From Glaciecola blandensis (GTDB taxonomy: Bacteria; Pseudomonadota; Gammaproteobacteria; Enterobacterales; Alteromonadaceae), in the NCBI RefSeq assembly GCF_031846165.1, contig NZ_JAVRIE010000004.1:371873-435872 (forward strand): DNA of 64,000 bases, read 5' to 3'. Shown here piece by piece: positions 1 through 9,544 of this stretch. The notes under the pieces were generated by a model. That model was not told the origin of the DNA. It made no database searches and saw only the letters and a list, made by a program, of their open reading frames with translations. The translations under genes were made by a program, and so were the position numbers. Within the stretch, counting starts at the first letter, position 1, and each line of letters starts with the position of its first letter.

Positions 1-7
1 AAGCACC

Positions 8-2680
8 ATGACCGATGTGATGCATCCAGATGTGGATCCAACAGAAACGCAAGAATGGTTAGACGCACTAGAAGCGGTTTTAGAAGAAGAGGGCGTTGAT
101 CGTGCTCATTACTTACTTGAATCGTTGATTGAAAAAGCCAGACGCAGCGGAGCGCACTTGCCTTACGATGCGACAACGGCATACATAAATACCATTCCAG
201 CTGGCCAAGAGCCTACCATGCCTGGTGACCAGACTATCGAGACTAAGATACGAAATGCTATTCGTTGGAATGCAATGATGATGGTATTGCGTGGCTCAAA
301 AAAAGATCTTGAGCTTGGTGGACATATCTCTAGTTTCGCCTCTTCAGCGATGTTATACGATGTTGGCTTCAACCACTTTTTCCGTGCACCAAATGACAAA
401 GACGGCGGCGACTATCTATTTGTTCAAGGCCACGTTTCTCCGGGTATTTATTCTCGTGCATTTATCGAAGGTCGTTTGTCTGAAGGTCAATTAGACGGTT
501 TCAGACAAGAGGTTGATGGTGAAGGTTTGTCTTCATACCCGCATCCGAAACTCATGCCTGACTTTTGGCAGTTCCCAACCGTATCGATGGGCCTGGGCCC
601 AATGCAAGCGATTTACCTTGCGCGTTTCTTGAAGTATCTCACAAACCGTGGTTTGAAAGATTGTTCCGACCAGCGCGTTTGGTGCTTTATGGGTGACGGT
701 GAAGTCGATGAGCCAGAATCATTGGGCGCTATCGGTTTAGCATCACGTGAAGGCTTGGATAACTTGACCTTTGTTATCAACTGTAACCTCCAACGTTTAG
801 ATGGTCCTGTACGTGGTAATGGTAAAATTATCCAAGAATTAGAGGGAACATTCCGTGGCGCAGGCTGGGAAGTATTTAAGGTAATTTGGGGTCGTTATTG
901 GGATCCATTACTTGCTCGTGATACTTCAGGCAAGTTGTTAGATGTCATGAATGAAACCGTTGATGGTGAATACCAAAACTATAAATCAAAGGGTGGCGCT
1001 TACACGCGTGACAACTTCTTTGGTAAATATCCTGAATTAAAAGATATGGTTGCCAATATGTCAGACGATGATATTTGGCGTCTGAACCGTGGTGGCCATG
1101 ACCCAGTTAAAGTCTATGCAGCTTATAAACGTGCAACAGAAACCGTTGGTCGTCCACAAGTGATTCTAGCTAAAACCGTAAAAGGTTACGGCATGGGTGA
1201 AGCGGGTGAAGGTAAAAACATTGCGCACAACGTGAAGAAAATGGACGTTGAAGCGGTCAAGCATTATCGTAATCGTTTCAATATTCCTGTATCGGACGAG
1301 ACCATCGGCGACTTGCCGTATTACCGTTTTGACGAAAATAGCCCTGAAATGAAATATTTGCGCGAGAAGCGTGAAGCACTTCATGGTTATATGCCGGTCC
1401 GTTTGAACAAGAGCAACCACGATCTTCCAGCGCCGCCATTGAAGTCTTTTGAAGCCATTACCAAAGGCTCGGGTGACCGTGAAATTTCAACCACGATGGC
1501 CTTTGTTCGAGTACTCACGGTGTTGCTGAAAGACAAGCAAATGGGTAAGAACGTTGTGCCTATTATTCCTGATGAAGCACGTACGTTTGGTATGGAAGGC
1601 TTGTTCCGCCAAGTTGGTATTTACTCAAATTCAGGTCAAAAGTATATCCCTCAAGATAAAGACCAAGTCGCGTACTATCGCGAAGATAAAAAAGGTCAAG
1701 TATTGCAAGAGGGTATTAACGAATTGGGCGCTATGTCGTCATTTGTTGCTGCGGGTACTTCATACTCAACTAATGACTTGCCGATGCTGCCTGTTTACAT
1801 CTACTACTCAATGTTTGGTTTCCAACGTGTTGGTGACATGGCTTGGGCGGCAGGTGATAGCCAATGCCGTGGTTTCCTTGTTGGTGGTACAGCGGGTAGA
1901 ACAACGCTGAATGGCGAAGGCTTACAGCATCAAGATGGCCACTCTCACGTTCAGGCTGGTTTAATTCCTAACTGCATCAGCTATGACCCAACTTATGGTT
2001 ATGAAGTAGCAGTCATTACTCAAGACGGTACTCGCCGAATGTTAGAAGAACAAGAGAACGTGTTCTATTACCTAACTGTAATGAATGAGAACTACGTACA
2101 ACCTGAAATGCCAAAAGGCTGTGAAGAAGGCATTATTAAAGGTATTTATAAATTGGATACCGTCGGCGACAAGAAAGCGAAATTAAAAGCGAAACTCTTG
2201 GGCTCTGGCACGATCCTAGTGCAAGTGCGTGAAGCCGCGAAGATACTCGCCGAAAAATACGACGTTGAATCAGAGGTCTACAGTGTCACTTCGTTTAACG
2301 AATTGACTCGCGACGGTATTGATTGCGAGCGTTGGAATATGCGTAATATCGAGAAAAAGGCGCGTGTACCTTACATTACCCAAGTGCTTGAAGACGGTAA
2401 TGACGGCCCAACAATCGCGGCAACAGACTACATTAAGGCGTACAGTGACCAAGCGCGTTCATTTGTTCCTGGTAGTTATCGTGTCTTGGGTACTGATGGT
2501 TTTGGTCGTTCAGATTCTCGTGAAAATCTACGTCGTCACTTTGAGGTTGATGCAAACAGCGTGGTTTATGCCACTTTGTATGAGCTTTATTTGGCCGGTG
2601 ATTTTGAGAAGAAAGCATTGCTTAGTGCAATGAAAGATCTCGATATTGACCCAGATAAAATCAACCCGCTATACGCGTAA
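8..2680 (+). CDS. aceE: Pyruvate dehydrogenase E1 component (AceE)
   Basis: Homodimeric E1 of the pyruvate dehydrogenase complex; it decarboxylates pyruvate with thiamine diphosphate and transfers the acetyl group to lipoyl-E2 in the cytoplasm. The 890-residue length matches the E. coli-type enzyme. The N-terminus contains the family-typical segment DPTETQEWLDALEAVLEEEG, and the thiamine-diphosphate/Mg motif GDGEVDEPES near residue 229 runs on to NCNLQRLDGPVRGNG. It is the first gene of aceE-aceF-lpdA; aceF begins 14 bp after its stop behind a GGGAG ribosome-binding site. The promoter and any pdhR gene lie outside the window. Identification is secure. Confidence 0.98.
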   Translation: MTDVMHPDVDPTETQEWLDALEAVLEEEGVDRAHYLLESLIEKARRSGAHLPYDATTAYINTIPAGQEPTMPGDQTIETKIRNAIRWNAMMMVLRGSKKDLELGGHISSFASSAMLYDVGFNHFFRAPNDKDGGDYLFVQGHVSPGIYSRAFIEGRLSEGQLDGFRQEVDGEGLSSYPHPKLMPDFWQFPTVSMGLGPMQAIYLARFLKYLTNRGLKDCSDQRVWCFMGDGEVDEPESLGAIGLASREGLDNLTFVINCNLQRLDGPVRGNGKIIQELEGTFRGAGWEVFKVIWGRYWDPLLARDTSGKLLDVMNETVDGEYQNYKSKGGAYTRDNFFGKYPELKDMVANMSDDDIWRLNRGGHDPVKVYAAYKRATETVGRPQVILAKTVKGYGMGEAGEGKNIAHNVKKMDVEAVKHYRNRFNIPVSDETIGDLPYYRFDENSPEMKYLREKREALHGYMPVRLNKSNHDLPAPPLKSFEAITKGSGDREISTTMAFVRVLTVLLKDKQMGKNVVPIIPDEARTFGMEGLFRQVGIYSNSGQKYIPQDKDQVAYYREDKKGQVLQEGINELGAMSSFVAAGTSYSTNDLPMLPVYIYYSMFGFQRVGDMAWAAGDSQCRGFLVGGTAGRTTLNGEGLQHQDGHSHVQAGLIPNCISYDPTYGYEVAVITQDGTRRMLEEQENVFYYLTVMNENYVQPEMPKGCEEGIIKGIYKLDTVGDKKAKLKAKLLGSGTILVQVREAAKILAEKYDVESEVYSVTSFNELTRDGIDCERWNMRNIEKKARVPYITQVLEDGNDGPTIAATDYIKAYSDQARSFVPGSYRVLGTDGFGRSDSRENLRRHFEVDANSVVYATLYELYLAGDFEKKALLSAMKDLDIDPDKINPLYA

Positions 2681-2694
2681 TAGGGAGAATTAAT

Positions 2695-4698
2695 ATGGCA
2701 AATCTAATTGATATAGTTGTTCCTGACGTTGGCGACGATGAAGTTGAAGTGATTGAAATCTGCGTGAGTGAAGGTGAAGAGGTAGAAGCTGAAGCCTCCA
2801 TCGTCACGGTAGAAAGTGACAAAGCAAGTATGGATATTCCTTGTACTGATGCTGGCACAATCAAATCATTGAGCGTGAAAGTCGGTGATAAAATTAAACA
2901 AGGTGATGTGCTTGGACAGCTTGAGTCTGGAGCCGACGCGAGTGAGTCTTCTTCTGATGATGCTGCAGTAGAGCCAAAAGAAGAACCGAAAGCTGAAGCC
3001 GCACCTGAAAAGAAAGCTGAGCCAGCAAAATCAAGTACTTCCACAGGCGGCAGCAAAACAATTGAAGTGACTGTCCCAGATATTGGCGATGCAACGGACG
3101 TTGAAATTATCGAGTTGTTAGTTGCTGAAGGTGACAGTGTTGAACCAGAAGACGGTTTGATTACACTCGAAACAGATAAAGCGACAATGGATGTTCCTGC
3201 GCCTGAAGCCGGTAAAATAGTTAGTTTGGCAGTAAACGTGGGCGATAAAGTATCAGAAGGTTCGCTCGTATTGACGCTTGAAGTTGCCGGTGGCGAAGAA
3301 TCTGAGGCTTCAGCGCCTAATGAAAGTCGTTCTGAACCTGAGTCGTCTTCTTCACAAAGCAACGAGGCGTCAAGTGAAAGCAAAACAATTGAAGTCATGG
3401 TGCCGGATATCGGTGATGCTACTGATGTTGATATCATTGAAGTCTTGGTTGCGGAAGGTGACACGGTTGAACCAGAAGACGGTTTAATTACCTTGGAAAC
3501 TGACAAAGCGACCATGGACGTGCCTGCAGCTGAGGGCGGTAAAGTCCTGAGCTTAGCGGTGAAAGTGGGTGATAAAGTGTCGGAAGGATCTTTAGTTCTG
3601 ACACTCGAAGTGGCAGGTAGCAGCGAATCTCCTACTCCAAAAGCTGAGTCAGCTCCGAAAGCACCAGCCAAATCTGAAGCACCTGCAGCGAGCAGGCCTG
3701 TTGCAGATACACCAAAAGCGCCGCCTGTTCCTCATCATCCATCTGCGGGTGATAAAGGGAAAACAGGTAAGATTCATGCGTCTCCATCGGTAAGACGATT
3801 GGCACGAGAGTTTGGTGTCGATCTTTCTCAAGTAAAAGGTTCTGGTCGCAAAAACCGTATTCAGAAAGAAGACGTTCAATCGTACGTTAAATATGAGTTG
3901 TCTCGTCCGAAAATGAATCCGGGCAGTTCTGCTGGCTCCGGGACCGGTGGTGGCTTGCAAGTGTTAGCGCAACCAAAAGTTGATTTTGCCAAGTTTGGTG
4001 AAGTTGAAGAGGTGCCATTAACACGTATTCAAAAACTATCAGGTCCGAATTTGCACCGTAACTGGGTAACCATTCCACATGTTACGCAGTTTGACGAAGC
4101 TGACATCACTGAGTTAGAAGAGTTTAGAAAAGAACAAAATGCAATTGCAGAGAAGCGTAAGCTCGGGGTGAAAATTACACCTCTAGTGTTTATGATGAAA
4201 GCCGTTGCTGATGCACTCAAAGCTTATCCTGCATTCAATAGCAGTCTATCAAGCTCGGGTGAATCATTGGTCATGAAAAAGTATTATCACATCGGCATAG
4301 CAGTAGATACGCCAAATGGTTTAGTTGTGCCAGTGGTGCGTGATGTCGATAAAAAAGGCATTATGGATATATCCAAGGAATTGATGGACATCAGCGTTAA
4401 AGCACGAGATGGAAAACTCAAATCTGCCGATATGCAGGGCAGTTGTTTTACTATTTCAAGTCTTGGTGGGATCGGTGGTACGGCGTTTACGCCTATCGTT
4501 AACGCACCAGATGTTGCTATTTTGGGGGTTTCTAAGTCAGAAATAAAACCAAAGTGGAATGGTAAAGACTTTGAGCCTCGTTTAATGTTGCCATTATCAC
4601 TGTCCTATGATCACAGAGTCATCGACGGTGCTCTTGCAGCGCGATTTGCTGTCCATGTCAGTGGTGCATTATCAGATCTACGACGCATATTACTGTAA
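2695..4698 (+). CDS. aceF: Dihydrolipoamide acetyltransferase E2 with three lipoyl domains (AceF)
   Basis: E2 core of the pyruvate dehydrogenase complex; it moves acetyl groups from E1 to CoA. The 667 residues contain three lipoyl domains with lipoyl-lysines at about K43 (SDKAS), K162 and K271 (both TDKATMDVPA). Acidic/Ala/Pro-rich linkers follow, then an E1/E3-binding domain (about 361-398, HASPSVRRLAREFGVDL) and a C-terminal catalytic domain with DHRVIDG around H640. Lipoyl domains 2 and 3 are nearly identical to each other and clearly different from domain 1, which suggests a recent duplication or homogenisation. It is co-transcribed with aceE. Identification is secure. Confidence 0.98.
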   Translation: MANLIDIVVPDVGDDEVEVIEICVSEGEEVEAEASIVTVESDKASMDIPCTDAGTIKSLSVKVGDKIKQGDVLGQLESGADASESSSDDAAVEPKEEPKAEAAPEKKAEPAKSSTSTGGSKTIEVTVPDIGDATDVEIIELLVAEGDSVEPEDGLITLETDKATMDVPAPEAGKIVSLAVNVGDKVSEGSLVLTLEVAGGEESEASAPNESRSEPESSSSQSNEASSESKTIEVMVPDIGDATDVDIIEVLVAEGDTVEPEDGLITLETDKATMDVPAAEGGKVLSLAVKVGDKVSEGSLVLTLEVAGSSESPTPKAESAPKAPAKSEAPAASRPVADTPKAPPVPHHPSAGDKGKTGKIHASPSVRRLAREFGVDLSQVKGSGRKNRIQKEDVQSYVKYELSRPKMNPGSSAGSGTGGGLQVLAQPKVDFAKFGEVEEVPLTRIQKLSGPNLHRNWVTIPHVTQFDEADITELEEFRKEQNAIAEKRKLGVKITPLVFMMKAVADALKAYPAFNSSLSSSGESLVMKKYYHIGIAVDTPNGLVVPVVRDVDKKGIMDISKELMDISVKARDGKLKSADMQGSCFTISSLGGIGGTAFTPIVNAPDVAILGVSKSEIKPKWNGKDFEPRLMLPLSLSYDHRVIDGALAARFAVHVSGALSDLRRILL

Positions 4699-4707
4699 TA
4701 GAAAACG

Positions 4708-4725
4708 AGGGCGCACTAGCGCCCT
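4708..4725 (+). terminator. Hairpin between aceF and lpdA (attenuator or processing site)
   Basis: A perfect 7-bp stem (agggcgc / gcgccct, loop acta) lies just after the aceF stop. It is followed by ttaaaaac rather than a run of T, so it is a poor intrinsic terminator. It may stabilise the aceEF transcript or lower read-through into lpdA, which starts about 95 bp later. Confidence 0.5.
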
Positions 4726-4818
4726 TAAAAACAAGTTAGCGAAAACTTTGCAGCTTGGCGCTGGAATCGGTAAGATCCGCGCATTGCATGCACTTAACCA
4801 TAAATTTTTGAGGTCAGA

Positions 4819-6237
4819 ATGAGCGAGATTAAAACTCAGTTGGTCGTACTAGGCGCAGGTCCTGGTGGATATTCAGCGGCATTCCGCGCAGCCGATTTAG
4901 GCATAGATACAGTAATCGTTGACGTACGTGAAACCCTTGGTGGCGTATGTTTGAACGTGGGTTGTATCCCTTCAAAGGCACTTCTTCACGTTGCTAAAGT
5001 GATTCAAGAAGCAAAGCATCTTTCATCTCACGGTGTGACTTTCGGTGAGCCGACCTTTGATTTGGACAAAATTCGTGGTTGGAAAGATAGTGTTGTAAGC
5101 CAACTGACTAAAGGCTTAGCCGGTATGTCGAAAATGCGCAAAGTAAAACATGTGCAAGGCTATGGCAAATTTACAGGTCCAAATACGCTAGAAGTAGAAG
5201 GGAACGATGGTAAAACCACAATCACTTTCGACAATGCGATCATTGCTGCTGGCTCTGAGCCAGTAAACTTACCGTTTATTCCAGATGACGAGCGTGTTAT
5301 AGACTCCACTGGCGCATTAGAAATGCGTGACATCCCAGAGAAAATGTTGGTACTAGGTGGTGGTATTATCGGTCTTGAAATGGGTACCGTTTATCATGCG
5401 CTAGGCTCTAAGATTGATGTTGTTGAGTTCCTTGATCAACTTATGCCGGCAGCGGATAAAGACATCGTCAAGATGTACATGAAAACAATCAAAAACAAAT
5501 TCAACACGATGCTTGAAACTAAAGTGACCGGTGTTGAAGCAAAAGATGATGGCTTGTACGTAACCTTCGAAGGCAAACAAGCACCATCTGAGCCAGTTCG
5601 TTACGATCGTGTTTTAGTGGCAGTAGGTCGTAAGCCAAATGGTTCTCTAGTGGCGGCAGAAAAAGCTGGCGTAACCGTTACAGACCGAGGCTTCATTGAC
5701 GTTGATAAGCAAATGCGTACTAACGTTGATAACATTTTTGCAATTGGTGACCTAGTGGGTCAGCCGATGCTTGCTCACAAAGCTGTGCATGAAGGCCATG
5801 TTGCTGCTGAAGTGATTGCCGGCAAGAAGCACTACTTCGATCCTAAATGTATTCCTTCAGTTGCTTATACTGAGCCAGAAGTCGCTTGGGTTGGTTTAAC
5901 CGAGAAAGAAGCGAAGGAACAAGGTATTAATTATGAAGCAGCTACTTTCCCTTGGGCTGCATCTGGCCGTGCTATCGCATCAGCTGCTACTGACGGTATG
6001 ACTAAGATGATTTTTGAAAAAGATTCTGGTCGTGTTATTGGTGGTGCCATTATCGGTACTAATGCTGGTGAAATGTTAGGTGAAATTGGCTTAGCGATTG
6101 AAATGGGTGCTGATGCAGAAGATGTTGCATTAACTATCCACGCTCACCCAACGCTAAACGAGTCAATTGGTCTTGCTGCTGAGATTTTCGAAGGTAGCAT
6201 CACGGATATGCCAAATCCGAAAGCGAAGAAAAAATAA
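4819..6237 (+). CDS. lpdA: Dihydrolipoamide dehydrogenase E3 (Lpd)
   Basis: FAD-dependent E3 that reoxidises dihydrolipoyl groups with NAD+; it is normally shared by the pyruvate and 2-oxoglutarate dehydrogenases and the glycine cleavage system. The 472 residues show an N-terminal FAD-binding GAGPGGYSAA, the redox-active disulfide GGVCLNVGCIPSK (C44/C49), a second dinucleotide fold (GGGIIGLEMG) and the C-terminal catalytic HAHPTLNE. It sits 120 bp after aceF, behind a hairpin and an AGGTCAG Shine-Dalgarno. The gcvTHP operon further along the window would also need this E3. Confidence 0.98.
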   Translation: MSEIKTQLVVLGAGPGGYSAAFRAADLGIDTVIVDVRETLGGVCLNVGCIPSKALLHVAKVIQEAKHLSSHGVTFGEPTFDLDKIRGWKDSVVSQLTKGLAGMSKMRKVKHVQGYGKFTGPNTLEVEGNDGKTTITFDNAIIAAGSEPVNLPFIPDDERVIDSTGALEMRDIPEKMLVLGGGIIGLEMGTVYHALGSKIDVVEFLDQLMPAADKDIVKMYMKTIKNKFNTMLETKVTGVEAKDDGLYVTFEGKQAPSEPVRYDRVLVAVGRKPNGSLVAAEKAGVTVTDRGFIDVDKQMRTNVDNIFAIGDLVGQPMLAHKAVHEGHVAAEVIAGKKHYFDPKCIPSVAYTEPEVAWVGLTEKEAKEQGINYEAATFPWAASGRAIASAATDGMTKMIFEKDSGRVIGGAIIGTNAGEMLGEIGLAIEMGADAEDVALTIHAHPTLNESIGLAAEIFEGSITDMPNPKAKKK

Positions 6238-6297
6238 AGTCGCTACTTAAGACGCAGCTGAATTTCAGCAAAAGAGTCTAATAGAATGAAGCTTAAA

Positions 6298-6328
6298 AGC
6301 CGATACTTCTCATGTATCGGCTTTTTTT
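6298..6328 (+). terminator. Intrinsic terminator of the aceEF-lpdA operon
   Basis: A 9-bp stem (agccgatac / gtatcggct) with a 7-nt loop is followed by a run of seven T. It lies about 60 bp after the lpdA stop and closes the pyruvate dehydrogenase operon. Confidence 0.93.
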
Positions 6329-6528
6329 ATGCGAGCTTAGGTCCTATAAGTCGCTTGAAATTCGCATATAAACAGTCGAAATGTTGGTTTTTTAAGATTT
6401 CAAGGATAGCCGCTTGCTAAACGCTATTCTGAAATCATATGATAGCAGTCCAATAGGCGAGCAGTTTCGTATATGAAGAGACAACAAAGCAAGCTATCTT
6501 GTTTTTGAAATTGAGGCACACAACCACG

Positions 6529-6780
6529 ATGAGCGACATGCAACAACTCGAATTCTTTGCAATTCCCAGTCCGTGCATTGGTGTGTGCCAGTCTGGGCCT
6601 AGGGGTTATTGTAAAGGCTGTTTTAGAAGTCGAGAAGAGCGTTTACATTGGTTAAAAATTGACGATCAAACAAAACGTATAATTGTGAAAGCATGTAATC
6701 GTCGCAAACAATCTTGGTTGAAAAAACAGTCAGCTAGCAAACTTGTTGGCGCTAGCCCGGAGCAACAAGACCTTTTCTAA
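6529..6780 (+). CDS. DUF1289 family small cysteine-rich protein
   Basis: A short protein of the DUF1289 family, for which no defined function is known to me. The family signature is clear: PSPCIGVC followed by GYCKGCFRS and a W-containing segment, giving four cysteines in a CxxxC...CxxC arrangement that probably binds a metal. The ATG at 6529 (MSDMQQLEFF) is preferred over an upstream in-frame TTG at 6499, because a GAGG lies 12 nt upstream of the ATG and the extra residues are unlike the family. It is about 83 residues, the usual size. It stands alone between the lpdA terminator and an HDOD gene. Confidence 0.85.
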   Translation: MSDMQQLEFFAIPSPCIGVCQSGPRGYCKGCFRSREERLHWLKIDDQTKRIIVKACNRRKQSWLKKQSASKLVGASPEQQDLF

Positions 6781-6876
6781 GGTATGGATAGGCTTCAATA
6801 GGTATTATCCTCACAACCTTATCGATAACTTTATTTTGTATAATCACTTCAATCCCATTTTAGAAGATGAAAACCC

Positions 6877-7704
6877 ATGTCAATAAAGCCGCTCGTTAAA
6901 TTTGCCTCCAAGTCATTTACGCTTCCCGACACCTGTGTGAATTTAAGAGCTGCCCTAGATGACCCTAAAAAAGACTTAAGTGACATCGCTCAACTTATCT
7001 CTGTTGACCCGTCATTAAGTGCTAAGATTTTAAAGCTTGCCAACAGTGCTTTATTTCGTTTCCCCAGTCAAATTGAAACGGTCACCAAAGCCTTAAATGT
7101 TATTGGTGGTGAAGCGGCCTACAATATTTCCATTGCCGAAACCGCAAATATTGCTTTTAAAACGTTTAACACGCCGGTGATAAATTTTGCCGAGTATTGG
7201 CACAAAGCGGTGATGTGCGGTGTTATCGCAAAAAGTATAGCGCAACAGAAGCAGTCACGTGGTAGTGAGCGATTCTTTGTTCTTGGTATTCTGCAAGGCT
7301 TAAGTGAGTTGATTGTGGCGAGTAAACATACCGAAAGCTACACCAAATATATCAACGACCAGAGTTTTGTTGCGCCACTCGCGAAGCAACAACGGCATTT
7401 TGGTTTTACTTTTCCTGAGTGCAGTGGGCATATCATTCAAGAATGGAAATTACCGGATTCTTTAGTGCTACCGCTACAAAAGCTCTTGCACCCTGCGTCA
7501 CAAAAAATGAGCTTAGAAGAGAGTATTCTATATGTTGCAATGAGCATGGTGGCTTGTGAAAGCATTGAAGGTGAACTGGAAGATATGGCTAGTTTCAACC
7601 AACAAGCCCTAGAGACTGTTGGATTGAGCGATGAAGATTATGATATGATTCTAAGTTATTCGCGACTTGAAACATCAAAGATAGCGAATGTAATTAATTC
7701 GTAA
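6877..7704 (+). CDS. HDOD domain protein (signalling)
   Basis: A single HDOD domain occupies most of the 275 residues. HDOD domains resemble HD phosphohydrolases but usually lack the catalytic HD pair, and are linked to signalling, motility and stress control. The typical start is visible: LSDIAQLISVDPSLSAKILKLANSALF followed by an IETVTKALNVIG helix, where the family predicts a hydrophobic ligand pocket. No GGDEF, EAL or receiver domain is fused. It is monocistronic and its target cannot be told from context. Confidence 0.88.
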   Translation: MSIKPLVKFASKSFTLPDTCVNLRAALDDPKKDLSDIAQLISVDPSLSAKILKLANSALFRFPSQIETVTKALNVIGGEAAYNISIAETANIAFKTFNTPVINFAEYWHKAVMCGVIAKSIAQQKQSRGSERFFVLGILQGLSELIVASKHTESYTKYINDQSFVAPLAKQQRHFGFTFPECSGHIIQEWKLPDSLVLPLQKLLHPASQKMSLEESILYVAMSMVACESIEGELEDMASFNQQALETVGLSDEDYDMILSYSRLETSKIANVINS

Positions 7705-7794
7705 GTTCAAGCGACGCTTTTGGCCATTAGATAAACCGCTGGGCGAGTCACGAACCTAACAACAAAAATATTAGCCTAGTTAGAAAATTTACTC

Positions 7795-8607
7795 ATGTTA
7801 CCAATAAAAACAACGATCACTTTTATTGTATTTTGCTCTCTTTTCTTCGCTCCTCCGTCTGTATCGGCGTCCAATGATTTGCTGAAAATGCTTTATCTCA
7901 AAGAGAAGAAAAAGAAAGAGAAGGATGAAGGAATCAATCTTAGTGGCGAATTTGGCGTCCTAGCTGCCAACGGTAACACCAACACCACAACATTCAAAGC
8001 AGCCTTGCGCTCCGAACACGAAACCACCCATTGGAGCAACAACTATGGTGGTGAAATCACTTATAAGCAAAACGAAGTTGAGAACGACATCATTGTCAGT
8101 GCACAACGTTTATTGTTGAACGCTCAGTTAGATTACAAACTACCCGCAAAAAATAAGCGTCTGTTTGTCTATGCTGAGTATGAAGACGATCGCTTCAATG
8201 GCTTTCGTTATCAGTCTGCTTTAGCAACAGGCTGGAGCGCCCACGCTTGGAAAGAAGAAAACAGTCAGTTGCGCTATAGCATTGGTCCTGGATATAGCTA
8301 CTCCGAGAGAGAAGTTGTTGATGCAGAAAATCACAAGTCATATGACATACTCAAAGAAGTGATCGTAAGAGCTTCTCTTGATTATCGTTTTTCTTTCAAT
8401 AAAAACGCAAAGTTCAGGCAGTTCTTAAGTACAGAAGCCGGGCAAGAAAGTAATCGTTCACGCTCAGAAACGAGTATCTCTGCCAATTTGGTTGAGACAT
8501 TGGCCATGAAACTATCCTTCGTGATGTCGTATAACGACGGGACCTTGCAACAGAATGAAGATCTAAGCACAGAAACCAGTATTTCTCTGGTTTACCAGTT
8601 TTTTTAG
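7795..8607 (+). CDS. DUF481 outer-membrane beta-barrel-type protein (copy 1)
   Basis: Begins with a Sec signal peptide (MLPIKTTITFIVFCSLFFAP..SVSA) and a short lysine-rich linker. A DUF481 domain follows (GEFGVLAANGNTNTTTFKA, then alternating amphipathic strands) and ends in an aromatic C-terminal strand, VYQFF, typical of BAM-inserted barrels. DUF481 proteins are related to the salt-induced outer-membrane protein YdiY. The next gene is a paralogue with the same strand pattern (FAxYExDRFxxFxYQ, YSIGPGY). No substrate is known. The lysine-rich insertion after the signal peptide is absent from the second copy. Confidence 0.88.
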   Translation: MLPIKTTITFIVFCSLFFAPPSVSASNDLLKMLYLKEKKKKEKDEGINLSGEFGVLAANGNTNTTTFKAALRSEHETTHWSNNYGGEITYKQNEVENDIIVSAQRLLLNAQLDYKLPAKNKRLFVYAEYEDDRFNGFRYQSALATGWSAHAWKEENSQLRYSIGPGYSYSEREVVDAENHKSYDILKEVIVRASLDYRFSFNKNAKFRQFLSTEAGQESNRSRSETSISANLVETLAMKLSFVMSYNDGTLQQNEDLSTETSISLVYQFF

Positions 8608-8711
8608 TTTGTCATTTTATAATTTCGCGATACCATATGTAAGCGCTAACTGAGGGTTATGCATTTCGCTGTTTCTAACCTTCATCATTTTTAAATTTTA
8701 TGGGATAAATT

Positions 8712-9464
8712 ATGAGACTTTCAACTATATCTGCGCTTGTCGCTTTAGGCTTGTTTGCGTCTGCTTCACAAGCTGAAGAAGAGCAAGGATTTACAATGGA
8801 CGGCGAGTTTGGTTTTATCGTTACCTCCGGTAACACAGAAACGACCTCTGCCAATGGCGCGTTGAACGCCAAGCATGAGCTTGAAATGTGGAGTAACGAA
8901 TACACATTTAAAGCTTTATACAAAAAGGATGAAGTGGATGGTGTTGAAACTACTTCAGCAGATAAAAAGTTTGCTTCTGCTCAAGCTAACTACAAGCTAG
9001 ATAATCCAGATCATCGTCTGTTTGGTTTTGCCTCGTATGAAAATGACCGTTTTGGTGCGTTTGATTACCAAGCGACTATCGCAGCGGGTTGGAACCAAAA
9101 AGTGTGGAAAGATACTACAAGCAGCTTTGAATACAGTATCGGTCCTGGTTATACCTTCGCTGACCGTTTTGAAGTAGATGAAAATGACAATATCATTACT
9201 GTTGAAGAAAACAGTGCAATTCTTCGTGGTGCATTTAACTACGCTTACACGATTTCAGAAACAGCTAAGTTTACGCAGACCTTTTCGACTGAAATTGGTT
9301 CTGACAACACAAAATCTCGTGCTGAAAGCGCAGTGAGTGCAAAAATCGCTGGCGGTTTGTCATTAAAGGTCGCGTTGAAGTTTGACCATAACTCAGATGT
9401 TGCTGATGGTCGTGAAAACTTAGACACAGAAACGTCTGTGAGCGTTGTTTATACTTTCTTCTAA
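8712..9464 (+). CDS. DUF481 outer-membrane beta-barrel-type protein (copy 2)
   Basis: A 250-residue paralogue of the preceding gene. It has a signal peptide ending SASQA, a DUF481 domain opening GEFGFIVTSGNTETTSANG, the shared motifs FASYENDRFGAFDYQATIA and YSIGPGY, and a barrel-type C-terminus VVYTFF. A 105-bp gap separates the two genes, so this one may have its own promoter. It is followed by a strong terminator. The close pair indicates a local duplication, and the two may be expressed under different conditions. Confidence 0.88.
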   Translation: MRLSTISALVALGLFASASQAEEEQGFTMDGEFGFIVTSGNTETTSANGALNAKHELEMWSNEYTFKALYKKDEVDGVETTSADKKFASAQANYKLDNPDHRLFGFASYENDRFGAFDYQATIAAGWNQKVWKDTTSSFEYSIGPGYTFADRFEVDENDNIITVEENSAILRGAFNYAYTISETAKFTQTFSTEIGSDNTKSRAESAVSAKIAGGLSLKVALKFDHNSDVADGRENLDTETSVSVVYTFF

Positions 9465-9513
9465 ACAGAGCTGAAGTAGAAGCCAGTTACGGTAAAGATA
9501 ACTGGCCATGAAG

Positions 9514-9544
9514 AGCTGAGTCGACTGCGTCGCTCAGCTTTTTT
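9514..9544 (+). terminator. Intrinsic terminator after the DUF481 pair
   Basis: A 7-bp stem (agctgag / ctcagct) is followed by six T. It overlaps the last codons of the convergent dioxygenase gene. A second hairpin just upstream (gccagtta / taactggc, 9482-9506) may assist. Confidence 0.85.

Noticed and set aside
2661..3671. Long minus-strand frame opposite aceF
   Set aside because: Low-complexity Ser/Thr-rich translation caused by the repeated lipoyl and linker codons of aceF.
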